Assembly (NCBI RefSeq): GCF_040436345.1
Contig: NC_133230.1
Coordinates: 26,167,697-26,231,696, forward strand
Length of the DNA stretch: 64,000 nucleotides
From: Pagrus major
Taxonomy: Eukaryota > Chordata > Actinopteri > Spariformes > Sparidae
Reading direction: 5' to 3'
Part shown: in pieces, positions 24,681-39,320 of the stretch
Position numbering within the stretch: the first letter of the stretch is position 1
Layout: every line of letters starts with the position of its first letter
Program-made: the position numbers and the translations under genes
The notes under the pieces: model-generated
What the model was told of the DNA's origin: nothing
Database searches by the model: none
The model's input: only the letters and a program-made list of their open reading frames with translations

Positions 24681-25888
24681 CGATAATGCAAAGAGTGAAT
24701 CCGTTTATACTTCAACTTAAACACTGAAAACTGAATTATGACAGGATTAACACAAGTTTATCGGCTGTTGTAGTTATCATACAAGGTATTGGATCACTCA
24801 AAATCGGCTTACTGCGCTCACAGTTCAAGCTAAAGTGAATTTAATGTTGCGTGGTGCGATTTTAGGAGCGTCTGTGCTTTTATTTTGAAAAAAGCGCACA
24901 GGAATTCGTGCGCCAGTCATTCACTTGACTCTATTCCACGTTCACAGGAAGTAAAGAAATGTCTAAAGGCGAGCGAGGAAACTTCGCTACATGAACTGAC
25001 AGATAAACCTTCATACAGTCCCTACACACACTTTCTCTGCTTTTCCTGACCTGGTTCATCAAGAGACTCGGCCGCGAGCGACTGTTCACACGGTTATCGG
25101 GAGATTTAGTAAGTCTTTTCACTGACACCCTCAATCATTCAATACGACGTGGTCTTATTTTGACAGTTTGTCAAAGAAGTTGCTCACAGGGTCAGGCTTT
25201 GGTTTTGTCTTGATTAGAAACTGGCAAAGATGCAGTGAGTACACGATGAAAATCCTATTTAAAAACTGGAGTTTCTGATCAAGACCCTTATTAATTAGTT
25301 TGTCTTTGCTGTATAGTGTTGTGTCAAAAGCCAAGAATACAAGATACACATACATAAAAAAGTGTAAAAGGGGAAATTAGAGGAGTATTAAGGATGTAGC
25401 CTGAATGAGTGTATGCTTTAGCAAACTATATTCCCATACAGCATTCAATAGTGACATGCACTGGTTCAGGGTAATAATTTTGAATGGAAATGAGTCATAA
25501 AACTTTTATAATGCAATGTACTGGTAGGTCTCAGCTTGTTTAGAATCTTTAAAGACTCAAGTACACACCCTCAAGATATATTGATAGCTCACAACAATGG
25601 ACAGTAGTTACAGACCTTTAGTCTTGCATACACTATAATTGTTCCCTGTGGTTAGACAGGTTAAGGCTTGTGCCTGCAGACGTGGGACAAAAATGGGCAG
25701 GTCTCATATCTGTCAAGTGGGCCGACGAGTTCAGGTGTGCTCATAGGTGGTCAGACAAAAGGATCCTGTTTCTCAAGGATGTGTTCTCAGGTTATAATGA
25801 AGAATAACAGTATGCCAACTGAGATAATATAAGAAAGGTGGGTTGATTGTATGTACTACACTGTGTGTTGTGTTTGACAGGTCCAAGA

Positions 25889-28664
<2,776 letters not shown>

Positions 28665-28961
28665 TGCCGCCTCACGTTGTTCCTCTTCTAAATCACTGGG
28701 CCAAAGCAAACCATCAACTTCCTCATTTTTGCATATCACATAAACAAATGAATGAGACCTTCAGGGGAGCTGAATGTTTTATGTTTTGTCAATTTAATTT
28801 TCTATGTTGTTCTATACTAACGGTTCTATTTTTTCTCAGATTACCGTTTACATTAGAAGAAAAATGTAAAAATGTCTTTTGGGGTTTCTGTGTGTGTTGT
28901 TATTTCAACAATGGATATTTTCTCTATTAATGTATTGATCTGTGAGCCATAACAATGGAAG

Positions 28962-28967
28962 AATAAA
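28962..28967 (+). terminator. gale: gale poly(A) signal
   Basis: A canonical AATAAA lies about 300 bases after the gale stop, followed by a T-rich stretch. This is the first canonical signal past the stop codon. Confidence 0.65.
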
Positions 28968-29515
28968 TAACTTTTCTTACTGAGAAAACTGAAACCTTCA
29001 TTTCCTCTCCATTATGAAACTGTCTTGTTTCAAATAATTGTGCAATTTGTTTTAATGATTGTTACGATGTTTGCCATATTATGAGATTAAATGCTTTATT
29101 GAAACGAACCAATAAGAATATTGAAGTCAAAGATACTATAAATGTGATGAGCTTGCAGTAAAGGAGCATTACAAATGCCTTCAGGAATAACAAAGTAATG
29201 CCATGGCATACATGCTAGTATGATACAGTCAAGCTTAAAATCCCTACAGAATTATTATACAAATATTGCTGTGTTATTAGGGTTGTGGTTCAATATTAAC
29301 ATTCTGTCCATACAGCCCATTTAAACGGGACACTAGGGCTTTAAATGGCTCCTTGAACCCTCGGGCACCCAGTTAATAAACACCCACGTCAGCACAGTGC
29401 TCCAGTCGCTTTAACCGGGTTTCGGTCTTTAGGGCTGAGCAGGAAGTGCCTGACTGTGGACCCTGGACGAGAAAAAATAAACAGAGCAAAGAAAAAAAGG
29501 CAAAATAAATTAAAA

Positions 29516-32488
29516 ATGGATATGGTGGCGGACTTGGGGGCGAATAGACTCTATCGGGCGCCGGGTGAATCGAGTCACCAGTGAGTATCGATGGATTTTG
29601 TCAGTGGTATCACGGCGTGGGGCGTAAGCGGGTCCTGCCGACACCTCACGCCTGGGAAAGAGTCGCTGGGTTTGGGCAGCAGGCAAATCCTCCCCGCTGC
29701 TCGCTCGCGCTCCGGACCTCCGGCGAGAAGTGGGGGTGGTCTTGAAGATGAAAACGGGCGTGTTAGCGCGTCTTCTCCCCAGCGTGATACACTGTGTGAA
29801 TATGTCTATTTATCAGCTCGCGGCGTGCTCAGTTGCTGGAGGTTTGTGTCTATTTTTCCATTGTGTGCTGGCTGGAGCCTGAAGTGGGCGTCGCTCCAGG
29901 ACAGACTGGGCTGCTCTGGTGCGCCGCTGCCCGCTTTCCTCTCGCAGGACTGCAGCACTCTCGTGTCGTTTTTGTAGGTCGTGTGATGTCTGAATTAACG
30001 CAGAATAGCTCGGGCAAGATATTACACTTGGTTTCTCGTGACATGAGGAGCACTGAAGAGTCTTGCGGGCGGGGGTTATCGGGCGCTGTGGAGCCGGTCA
30101 GCAAGCATCACGTAATTAAAAATGACTGCGTGTAATTCAGTCTACATGAGGATGGTAAATAGGGTACTATAGAAGGAGGAGAACTATTCTGCAAAGGAGG
30201 TTGCGGCAATTTCTTTTCCTCTTTGGATGACATGTCCGGGTACAGTGTTTTATTTCCTCTTCCCATCATTCTGGTGTGTTTATAACATCAGGCATTTCAT
30301 GCGTGCTTAAGCTTCCCTCAGGGATGATTACAGGGTTTTGTCACCCGATGCTCTCTGACTGGAGTCGGGTGTAGCCCATTAGAAGCAGATTTTGATTGAA
30401 GGCTCGTTCAGCCAATCACAGTGCAGAATGAAGTCCGGAGGGGGTGGGCCGTCTGCGGAGCTGGAGATGGTCCAGTGCAGAAACAAAGACGGGGGGGATA
30501 GCTGACAGCTACATCGATGGGGTGTCACTGCTGTGTTTGTTGTGTGACCTGCAGTTAGTATTTGGGATCTGAAGCATAATCATCTATTAAGATAATCATG
30601 ATAATCATGAGGTCAGGTGTCCTATTAATCACACTGGAAAGATGCACGTTTCTTTCTTGAATATGTAGAATTCACATAACACATAATTTATACATACAGG
30701 CTTGTATATTGTTAATGGAGGATCATGATGATAGTAGTGTCTCAATGTCAGTACTGCATGTAGACAATGTCTTTAAAGCATCTATGATAGTCATGATCTT
30801 TCATGTTGTCTCCTGCAGGCAGCCTCAGAGGTGGTTCAACGCTGCTGACATCACAGTGGCTCACCAAAGCAACCTCCTGAAGCAGCTCAACCAGCAGCGC
30901 CGCCAGGAGCTCTTCTGTGACTGCAGCGTGTTGGTGGAGGGCCAGCTCTTCAGGGCCCATCGCAACGTTTTGTTTGCCAGCAGCGGCTACTTCCGCATGC
31001 TGCTGTCCCAGGGGCCAGACGGGCTGTCCGACTCTGTCAGTGCCACCTTCGACGTCTTCAGCCCCGAGACCTTCACCGTCATTCTGGATTTCATCTACTC
31101 CGGCCAGCTGGACCTCTCCAGTCACAATGTGATCGAGGTGATGTCTGCAGCCAGCTACTTGCAGATGAACAATGTCATCAACTACTGCAAGAACTTCATC
31201 AAATCCTCCTTGGACATCAGCGTGAAAGATGAAGACAGCGAGCGCTGCATCAGCTTGTCTGAGACTTGCAGTTTCACCAGTGTAGCAGGAGATGAGACCT
31301 CAGAGCAGCAGCAGCAAGGCCCCAGCTCTGTGAGCCCACCACCAGCGCTTTGGACCCGGGACAACTCCAGATCCCAGTCTGGATTTATAGGGAAGGACTC
31401 TGAGCAGGAGGCATCTGCCTCAGCCCTGAAGACTAACCCAAGTAGCCCTAGTGATCTCAACGCAGAGGCGGAGGACCTGCAGGACCCTCATGACCCACTG
31501 TATACCCTCCCTGGATCGGAGCGCCGGAGAAGTAAAGGGGGGACCAAGAGGAAAGCACCCAACAGCGCTCGCTCCAACCAGCATGAAGACCTGGACATCC
31601 AGGAGGCGAGGACACAGAAGGCTGAAAAGGCAGAGGAGCTGTATGCTACTCTCCCACCTATTGTGGGTGTTATTGGACACTTTAATAAAGGTGAGTTGGA
31701 TTGCATGCGAGAAAATGGGAAATCAATAGTTCTTTTACCTTTAGAGAAGTGAGAAAATAAATAACGTACTAAATCACGAGCAGACTGGCATGAGTCTAGC
31801 CCTCAGAAGTAGCCAGAAATAGTGACGTCTAGGGAATAAACAGAAAAAACTCTGAATGGTTTCTCTTCCTCTTTGCAGATTCCAACCCTATTATGCGCTT
31901 CAAATGCCCCTTTTGTACACACACAGTGAAGAGGAAGGCGGACCTGAAGCGTCACTTGCGCTGTCACACTGGGGAGAGGCCGTACCCCTGTCAGGCCTGC
32001 AATAAACGCTTCACTCGCCTGGAGCATCTTCGTAGCCATTTTGAGACGGTGGGTTTGTTAACAACCAGCAGGTGAAACCTAAACTAATAAACTGTCATTT
32101 ATGATTGGTTTAACAGCCTCAGAAACTTAGAAAAAGTAACATAACAAGTTCTAAACATACTCTTCCATAGATACATCAAGCCAGGAAGCTGGTGTGCAGG
32201 AGGTGCAAGTGTCAGGTGACAGAGGATACCGGACATGTGGTGTGTGAGGGCACACGACGCTACCGCATGTGCACTGCGTGCATCCAGGAAGTGGGTTGTG
32301 ATGACATCCCCATGGACAGCCTAGAGGGAACCAATGATGAGCCGGCCCTGTTGTTGGGGGTGGATGGGGAGGAGGAGGGGGACACCAAGAGGAGCTGGAT
32401 GGTAACTGACGACGACGACCTGGCTGAAGACTCGGGGGCCGACCTCATCATCCAACAAGTGGACGACAGCGAGGAAGAGCTGCAGTGA
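29516..32488 (+). CDS. zbtb8a: BTB and zinc-finger transcription factor ZBTB8A
   Basis: Four exons keep one frame: 29516-29580, 30819-31690, 31879-32048 and 32171-32488, giving 474 residues (human ZBTB8A has 441). A BTB/POZ dimerisation domain covers about residues 38-150 ([40 protein letters not shown]). A Ser/Pro- and acid-rich linker follows. Two C2H2 fingers are C322/C325/H338/H342 and C350/C353/H366/H371; the last histidine is supplied by exon 4. A further cysteine-rich patch follows ([19 protein letters not shown]). The C-terminus ends in an acidic [13 protein letters not shown]-type tail, as in human ZBTB8A and unlike ZBTB8B. The protein should be a nuclear repressor-type factor. The first exon adds about 30 residues ahead of the point where human ZBTB8A begins; its ATG has a good context and an exactly matching splice phase, but it is inferred. 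If that exon is non-coding, no near-cognate start is obvious in exon 2. Confidence 0.92.
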
Positions 32489-32502
32489 AATTGAACCAAA
32501 GT

Positions 32503-32515
32503 GTGTGTATGCGTG

Positions 32516-32578
<63 letters not shown>
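32503..32578. repeat. (TG)n microsatellite in zbtb8a 3' UTR
   Basis: Thirty or more TG units, with two CG interruptions near the start, begin 15 bases after the zbtb8a stop. This is the longest dinucleotide tract in the window. Confidence 0.92.
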
Positions 32579-32579
<1 letters not shown>

Positions 32580-33109
32580 AAAGCCATGCAAGAGAATTTA
32601 TGCATTCAATATGTGAATATGTGACCCACTCATGTAAATACACACATTTATGATATATTAGTTGTCTATTAGTTCAATGCAACTGTTTAATCTTTACTTT
32701 CCATGAGATTGTTGACCCTTGTGACAAAGTGGAATGCTTTTTGTCAAGCTTCTTAAAGATATGCAGTATCCAAAGCATGCATATTCAGTGTTTCCTTTGC
32801 TCTAATTATAATAATTATATGGAAGCTCTTTCAAAGATATTTTTTACATATGCATGGAAGACAAGCTTTGCTATTCTTTTGGACTCTCTGCTTTGATAAA
32901 AGCTGGCATTTGAGCAAAACAAAATGACAAGGACAAAATAATGACTCTGCTATTTCCCCACTCCCTGTAGGGAAAGTCAAGAGCAGACGCTTTTTGTTCC
33001 AAAGTCCCACAGTTGCAGTGCTTTTCATGATTATGTTTCATAATGATATGCACTATGATATAAAGCCAATTATAATTTATTTGTTTGTTTGTTTTTTACT
33101 TTTTGACAC

Positions 33110-33217
33110 ATTAAAGATATTTTTATATATTTCTGTGTCCATCCCTTTCAGTTTACATGGAAAGTAGGGTGAACTCACGTAATGTGGGGCATTTGCATTT
33201 CAGACTTCTGAAATAAA
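33110..33217 (+). terminator. zbtb8a: zbtb8a poly(A) signals, two candidates
   Basis: ATTAAA at 33110-33115 and AATAAA at 33212-33217 lie 0.6-0.7 kb after the stop. Both are followed by T-rich or AT-rich sequence and precede the hmgcl promoter by about 400 bases. Either or both may be used. Confidence 0.45.
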
Positions 33218-33539
33218 TTGCAATATAAAGCCAATACATTAAATCCACACCCAGAATCATTCTAAAATGCTCAGGATGTGTCCTAATCAACCAAGAAAAA
33301 TTGAATCAACAAATATAAAGTATATTTACACCTTATTATGATATTTTTTGTTGAACATTAAAATACAGCTTTAAATTGCAGAACCAGACAATGTTTAGCA
33401 AAGCGTCAAAGAACATGTTATGTAGGATTTTTAACAGTATTTCATGAGCTTTGTTGTGTATTTATAATTGATATGGTAGTGGACATTTAATTCGAATTAA
33501 TATTTTAAATTTCAAAAAGATTTTTCAATGCAAATTTCA

Positions 33540-33650
33540 ATGAAATCCCCGGCGCATAGATGGCGCTCTTGAGGTGCTTTTGAAACCTGTCAGGGCTCCT
33601 CTCCTCCTCTCTCGATGAAGGGGTGACGTCAGACTGGAGGCTGAACCAAC
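33540..33650 (+). promoter_or_regulatory. hmgcl: hmgcl promoter with CRE and YY1-type start
   Basis: A perfect CRE palindrome TGACGTCA (33624-33631) lies 20 bases before the ATG. The start codon itself sits in CCAACATGGCGGCCG, a YY1-like context typical of TATA-less housekeeping promoters. A pyrimidine-rich stretch (33597-33613) precedes the CRE. Confidence 0.5.
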
Positions 33651-36600
33651 ATGGCGGCCGTCATGAGGCTTGTAAACAGAAGCACTTTAAGTTCAGCAAT
33701 GGGTCAGCAGTATCTGGCGTTTAGCTCCGCACCAAAGGTCCAAGCAGTGAGTTTACTTTTAGTATTGTTAGTATATAGTAATTTTATCCTTCAACAGGTT
33801 GTACTGTGCATGTTTAGCTAGCAGCCCTGGATAGCACTTCTTGTTAGCTAGCCAGCTGTTCGCGTCCTCTACGGTGAAGCTACATAGGTTTAGTCACCCA
33901 GCTAGTTGTTAGTTGGCTATTTATCAGGCTCAACAGGCCAGCTATGTACAATTTAACATTCACAAGTAAACCTCATTGGCTTTATTTAATGTGTTTGTGT
34001 GTGTGTAGGTGGGTGTCAGAGCAGGTCAAGCTCTTCCGGAAAAGGTGAAAATAGTGGAGGTGGGACCCAGAGATGGCCTCCAAAACGAAAAGGTAACGTT
34101 GTTTGAAAAGATAATTGTTTAATTTAACCACACAGCAGCTTTTACTGCCAGTAAACCCCTCAGTCTAACGTTAACACTGCTCACCATTGTCTACTCTTAA
34201 CCATCATTGTTGTACTGAGGCAGAGCAGGTGCATAGCTGATGTGTTGTGTAACCAGATGAAACTATCTCAGTCATGCATTGTGTCGGGTTTTTTTTTTTT
34301 CTCAAGTGTTCCTCATCGTGTTTCTTTTTCTGCTTCCTCTCTCAGACTATCGTGCCGGCAGAGACAAAAATTCAGCTGATTGACATGTTGTCAGCCTCAG
34401 GGCTGCCAGTCATTGAGGCCACCAGCTTTGTATCTCCAAAATGGGTTCCCCAGGTGAGTTTGTTCTCCCTGAGCTATTCATATGGAAAGTGCTGCTGACA
34501 CACCCCACTGAGGGCAGTACAGAAAGTGCAGCGGATAGGAATGAAGGTGACTTGATTAGTTTCTGATGTTTTTGTCCAAATATTAGATGGCAGACCAGGT
34601 GGAGGTGATGAAGGGAATCTGTAGGAAACCAGGAGTATCTTACCCAGTCCTCACCCCCAACCTCAAAGGTTTCCAGGCTGCTGTGAGTGCCAAGCATCAT
34701 AATACAACACACTTTCCAAACAGCTACATAAACATCCAGCTTTTTATACCGAAGGTAATGCGCCTTTTCCTTGCACTTACTTACTACAGGTGAAAGCAGG
34801 AGCCTCAGAGGTAGCCATATTTGGTGCTGCATCTGAGCTGTTCAGTAAGAAGAACATAAACTGCTCAGTGGATGAGAGTTTACAGCGCTTCGACGACGTT
34901 ATGAAAGCAGCCAAAGAGGCTGGTGTGCCAGTTAGAGGGTAGGCTTACTGGCTTCCTCCTGAACATAAACAACTATATAAATCATTGGAGTTGTAGGGTT
35001 TGATTCTTTTCATGAGTTTCATCTTTGTTTCTTTCCACCATAGTTATGTGTCATGTGTTGTTGGATGTCCGTATGAAGGCAAGGTGGCACCTGAAAAAGT
35101 TGCATATGTGAGTTCGTACTTGATATACTTGATTACGCTACCTAAGCTGGCATAAATCTATTTATCTTCCTTTGACAAAAACACAGAAAACATAAAGACT
35201 TGTACAAGCAGCTCAAGCTTTGTCTCTATCCTGTAGGTAGCTAAACGTTTGTACTCCATGGGCTGCTATGAAATCTCCCTCGGCGACACTATAGGAGTGG
35301 GGACTCCAGGTAGCATGATTGAAATGCTGGAGGCAGTGAGCAAAGAGGTGCCAGTCAGTGCCTTGGCAGTGCACTGCCACGATACCTACGGCCAGGCCCT
35401 GGCTAACATCCTCGTAGCCTTGCAGGTCAGACTTGGTTGTGGTTATTTTAAAGTTGAAGTGCACATGTGGTGTGATAGTGTCCATTTAGGTGGTCTATTG
35501 TTAGTGCAGTGTTTACTGTATTAAAGATTCCCTTTGTGTTGCAGATGGGAATCGGTGTCGTCGACTCGTCAGTAGCTGGACTGGGCGGTTGTCCATATGC
35601 CCAGGGGGCTTCTGGGAATGTTGCTACTGAAGATGTAGTCTATATGCTGCATGGACTTGGGATTCAAACAGTAAGAGTTTCTTCTCAGTTTCTTTTATAA
35701 TAGAAATTAAAGATGCTGCTTTTGTTTTTGTGCTTACACTACTTCTGCTGTTCAAAAGTTTGGAATTGCCTGTCACAAATGCTTGCTACATTACAGTCAG
35801 ATGGCAGAGAGGACTACTCAATATATTTGAATGGTGTTTTTTGTGCTTTTATGTTGTAGAAAGTCTTCAAGTTTGGCAAAAAAAAGCATTGTTTTGAACA
35901 CGGAGAACCAAACGCTATACAGTGGTTCAACCAGATAATTGAAAGGGCAGAAAGAGACAAAGATACCTCTAAGAACAGGGAACTGAGAACATAAGACATC
36001 AGTAGTCATTGGTAATAGTAGTTGGAAACTTGGCATTAAAATCAGTGCAGATTTAAATAGAAGCAGGTTTCTGTTTCAGTGTCAAGTGCACATTAATGCT
36101 GGAATTAACAGGCTTGTTGCTTCAGTAAAGCTATTCTTAAAGCTTCAAAATAGAAATACAAGGTTAGTCTTGGGTTAGCTCGTTCAATAATGCTCTAGGT
36201 TCATTTTACTTTCTGGCCTCGGAAAAATATCATTTTTATTTTATTTTATATATTTAGTGTCTGTACATTGTCTATGTTAAAATAGCCATTATTGAAGAAA
36301 GAAAGAAAAACATCAACACAACATGTGATTCCAAATGTTTGAATAGTAGTGCAGGTAAAAAAGGAAGAAGAAACAAGACATTGTTCATTCTTTTTTTTTA
36401 AATTTATTCATTTATTTACTGTATCTAGTGTATACTTTATCAGGAAAAGCAGCTCTTTCCTTAATTAAATGCACCAAGCTTTGCAGGATGTTCCACCCAA
36501 TCATTTACTTCTAATTATTGCGTACATTGTGAGCTCCTTCAAGTTTGACCCTTTGACTTTCCATCTTCATCTCAGGGAGTGGACCTCTCAAAGCTGATGG

Positions 36601-36677
36601 ATGCTGGAGCTTTCATCTGTCGAACACTCAACAGAAAGTCCAACTCCAAAGTGGCACAGGCAGCCTGCAAACTGTAG
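33651..36677 (+). CDS. hmgcl: 3-hydroxymethyl-3-methylglutaryl-CoA lyase
   Basis: Nine exons keep one frame and give 337 residues (human HMGCL has 325): 33651-33746, 34009-34092, 34346-34453, 34587-34682, 34790-34938, 35044-35107, 35237-35425, 35545-35670 and 36576-36677. The enzyme splits HMG-CoA into acetoacetate and acetyl-CoA, the closing step of ketogenesis and leucine degradation. The N-terminus is basic and hydroxyl-rich, as a mitochondrial targeting peptide should be. The TIM-barrel holds the catalytic R53 and D54 (VEVGPRDG), the metal ligands H245 and H247 (AVHCHDTYG) and the active-site C278 in [14 protein letters not shown], each offset by 12 from the human number. The protein ends in CKL, the type-1 peroxisomal signal also found in human HMGCL, so dual mitochondrial and peroxisomal location is likely. 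The zbtb8a 3' end lies only about 0.5 kb upstream. Confidence 0.96.
35860..35994 (+). other. hmgcl: Candidate alternative last exon of hmgcl
   Basis: Within intron 8 a pyrimidine-rich stretch and TTGTAG acceptor (ending 35859) are followed by 44 open codons and a TAA. The frame is in phase with exon 8, and the segment begins [12 protein letters not shown]. Joining exon 8 to it would replace the last 33 residues, including the CKL peroxisomal signal, by a lysine- and arginine-rich tail. No close poly(A) signal is seen, so it may be only a chance open stretch. Confidence 0.25.
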
Positions 36678-36846
36678 ACACAAATCAACGTGTTGGCTCT
36701 TTCCCATACTGTACACTGCAGCGTAATCATGTAACCTTGAGCCATCATCTGCTGTTTGTTCAGTGCTTAGTTTGATTTACCTTCTACCACTATGAGAATA
36801 TTACTTTTAATATTTTGATGGTAGTTACCCCATCGTTTTGTTTCTG

Positions 36847-36852
36847 AATAAA
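36847..36852 (+). terminator. hmgcl: hmgcl poly(A) signal
   Basis: AATAAA lies 170 bases after the hmgcl stop. A second AATAAA at 37237-37242 could give a longer 3' end. Confidence 0.65.
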
Positions 36853-36869
36853 ATACCTGATTAGATATT

Positions 36870-39320
36870 CACTAAATGAAAGCATAGCTGGAACAGTGCC
36901 TTATGTAAAGTCGGTCTAATCATACACATCCTACCTGTCAGAAGCAATGCTTTCACCCGTTTCTTTAATTTTGTGCTTACATTTCTTCCTGGGCAGTGGA
37001 TAAGCAGAAGTGAAGCATATACTTTGTTTCTTATAATAAATGAACCCGTTAAATTCTCCTAGGGAGCATCTATGGAAACGATCAGTCTTTGAACTTGGGC
37101 ATTTTAATTAGCTGTGAAAAAATGATGATGTGCTGTATTCCACTGATCTTCACAATGTATTTTTATTTTAAATTGTAGGATTTCTAGTTTACTGTAATAT
37201 TTATTTTAAAATGTACATATCCAACACATTTGTGAAAATAAAAAGAAATGCTTATTTCATAAATTAAATGTGTTTCTGATCTAAAATTCATGTGTGTAGA
37301 CTCATACAAAAATAATCCACCTAAAACATCACTTATGACCCACTATATTGTGTAGCAGGACCCTGCCCTCTGCATTTTCTTCTTATCTAATCGCTGTGTT
37401 TGAAATGTTTCTGGGCATCAGCATGAGGAAAACCCAGAACATGTTGGACTGATTCTTTTTTTTGCTCACACCCCGATGTTGCTTACAATAGCAACCTACA
37501 AATCCTGCATAGTATGACTTTAAATTAAGAGGATTGATCCTTGGATGTGTAATCAACATCAGTTCTACACACTTTGAAGCCATCATTGTTGATATAAGGC
37601 ACTAAGGTACAAGCTAATCTTTTTCAATCTCCATAGAGAGTTTTCAGTTTGTTTTGCGGAAATGTTTCAGAATAAACAAAAACTCTTTCCTTTGCCGCAC
37701 CTTATAAAAACCAACCTGACAAGTCTGGCAGGCAGGCAGAGATTCTTACTGCAGGCCTCTGCGACACTTAGAAACATGTCATCATATGTATGACACACAG
37801 AGAGAATAACATGTCATGGTGAGTCTTAATTATGAGTCAGCAGCAATGGAAAAATTCCACTCTGTAAATGATAAGAATGGTATCGAAGGAGAAAAAAATA
37901 GTTTGTATTATCTTTAGGAGTCATCTTTTTAGTGTATGCTTAGAAAGCTAGTGTTCGTCCCACGCATTTTAAATTTCCCACTCAATTGTATATATATCTT
38001 AAAGCTTTTTCCGAATGGAAAACTTATTTCAGAAATATAATTAACACAAGGCATTAATAAGCAGCCCTGACTGTTAAAAGTGTTACCTTCATGCCCATTA
38101 TGGGAGAACCCATTAGTCAATGCAAGAGGGAAGACTCTTCTAAGAGTGGAAAAGTCATAATGTTAGGAATATGGACCAAAATGTAAACCAGGAGAGAATA
38201 ATGAGAATTAACAAGCTTAAAGCTAATTTGGCCAGAATGATCTGTGTTCTCTGCACATCTACAGCTGAAATCTATACAGCAGAAACTCATATCTAAAGGT
38301 ACTGGCACTGGATACAAATGCAGACTGTAAATGAAAACATATTTCAACAAATAAAGGCACAGCACACAAACTTTACAGACTTATATCTCTCTCCCTCTGT
38401 ACTGGCATGGATCAAGTTAAATTAAAGTGGGAACATGATCTGGGAAAACATCCAACACTAGAACAGTAGGACACTATAAAGCAACATATGAAGTGTTGTA
38501 AAAACTACCCGTCATACTTGAGTAAAAGTCTTACAGTACTTGATAATAAATGCACTTTAGTAAGAGTAATTTTCTGGCAATAAATGTACTTAAGTATCAA
38601 AAGTACAAGTAAAGGTAAATTATACATATATTTACACATATTGTATGTATATACTGTATGCTATGGCCTGACCGAATTTTTTTTTTTTTTTTATCAATTG
38701 TTGATCAAATTATGTATAAATGCTTTGGCACATGCAATCTGCAAAGTAATTAGTAACTAAAGTTATCAAACAAATGTAGTGACTAAAAAAGTACAATATC
38801 TGCTGCCAAAATGTAGTTGAGTCAAAGTATAAAGTAGCAGAAAAGGGAAATAACTCTACTACTGAAGTGCAAATACCTCAAAATTGTACTTGAATAAATA
38901 TACTTAGTTACATTGCATCACTGCATATACATTACTTATCAAAATGTATTAGATATAAACTAACACAGATGAAGATTTCATACTGAATATACATGTATAA
39001 CTCCACAGAAGCAGAATAAAATGAATCCTAATATGTCAGGCCTATTGGCATGGCTTTGGAGAGAGTGGATCATTAATACATATGTTATGGCATTTCCAAA
39101 ATAACATTTTTGGGGATAGAGTCTAATACATGTTTAATATTAAATGTGGATGTGTTACTATGAGCAGAATGGAGAAATCCTGTAAACAATGACTGATGAT
39201 GATCCTAAGCAACTATATTATATTTACATCTTTTTGTCTGTAACCTCTGGTGTACTGTCCTTGTGTTGTGTATTTGTATTTTTTGTAATCAAAATCTAAA
39301 CAAGAAAAAAACCCAAACAG
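36870..39320. other. Intergenic between hmgcl and the gjb3-like connexin
   Basis: Two genes converge on this AT-rich interval. No coding sequence was recognised. It contains one hAT-like repeat (38492-38933) and otherwise nothing that I can name. Confidence 0.5.
38492..38933. mobile_element. Non-autonomous hAT-like element
   Basis: The ends AGTGTTGTAAAAACTAC...CTTGAGTAAAAGT and ATATACTTAGTTACATTGCATCACTGC are imperfect inverted repeats. The interior shows the ACTTAAGTATCAAAAGTACA and GTATAAAGTAGCAGAAAAGG phrases of a family that is abundant in percomorph genomes. There is no transposase frame. Confidence 0.65.
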
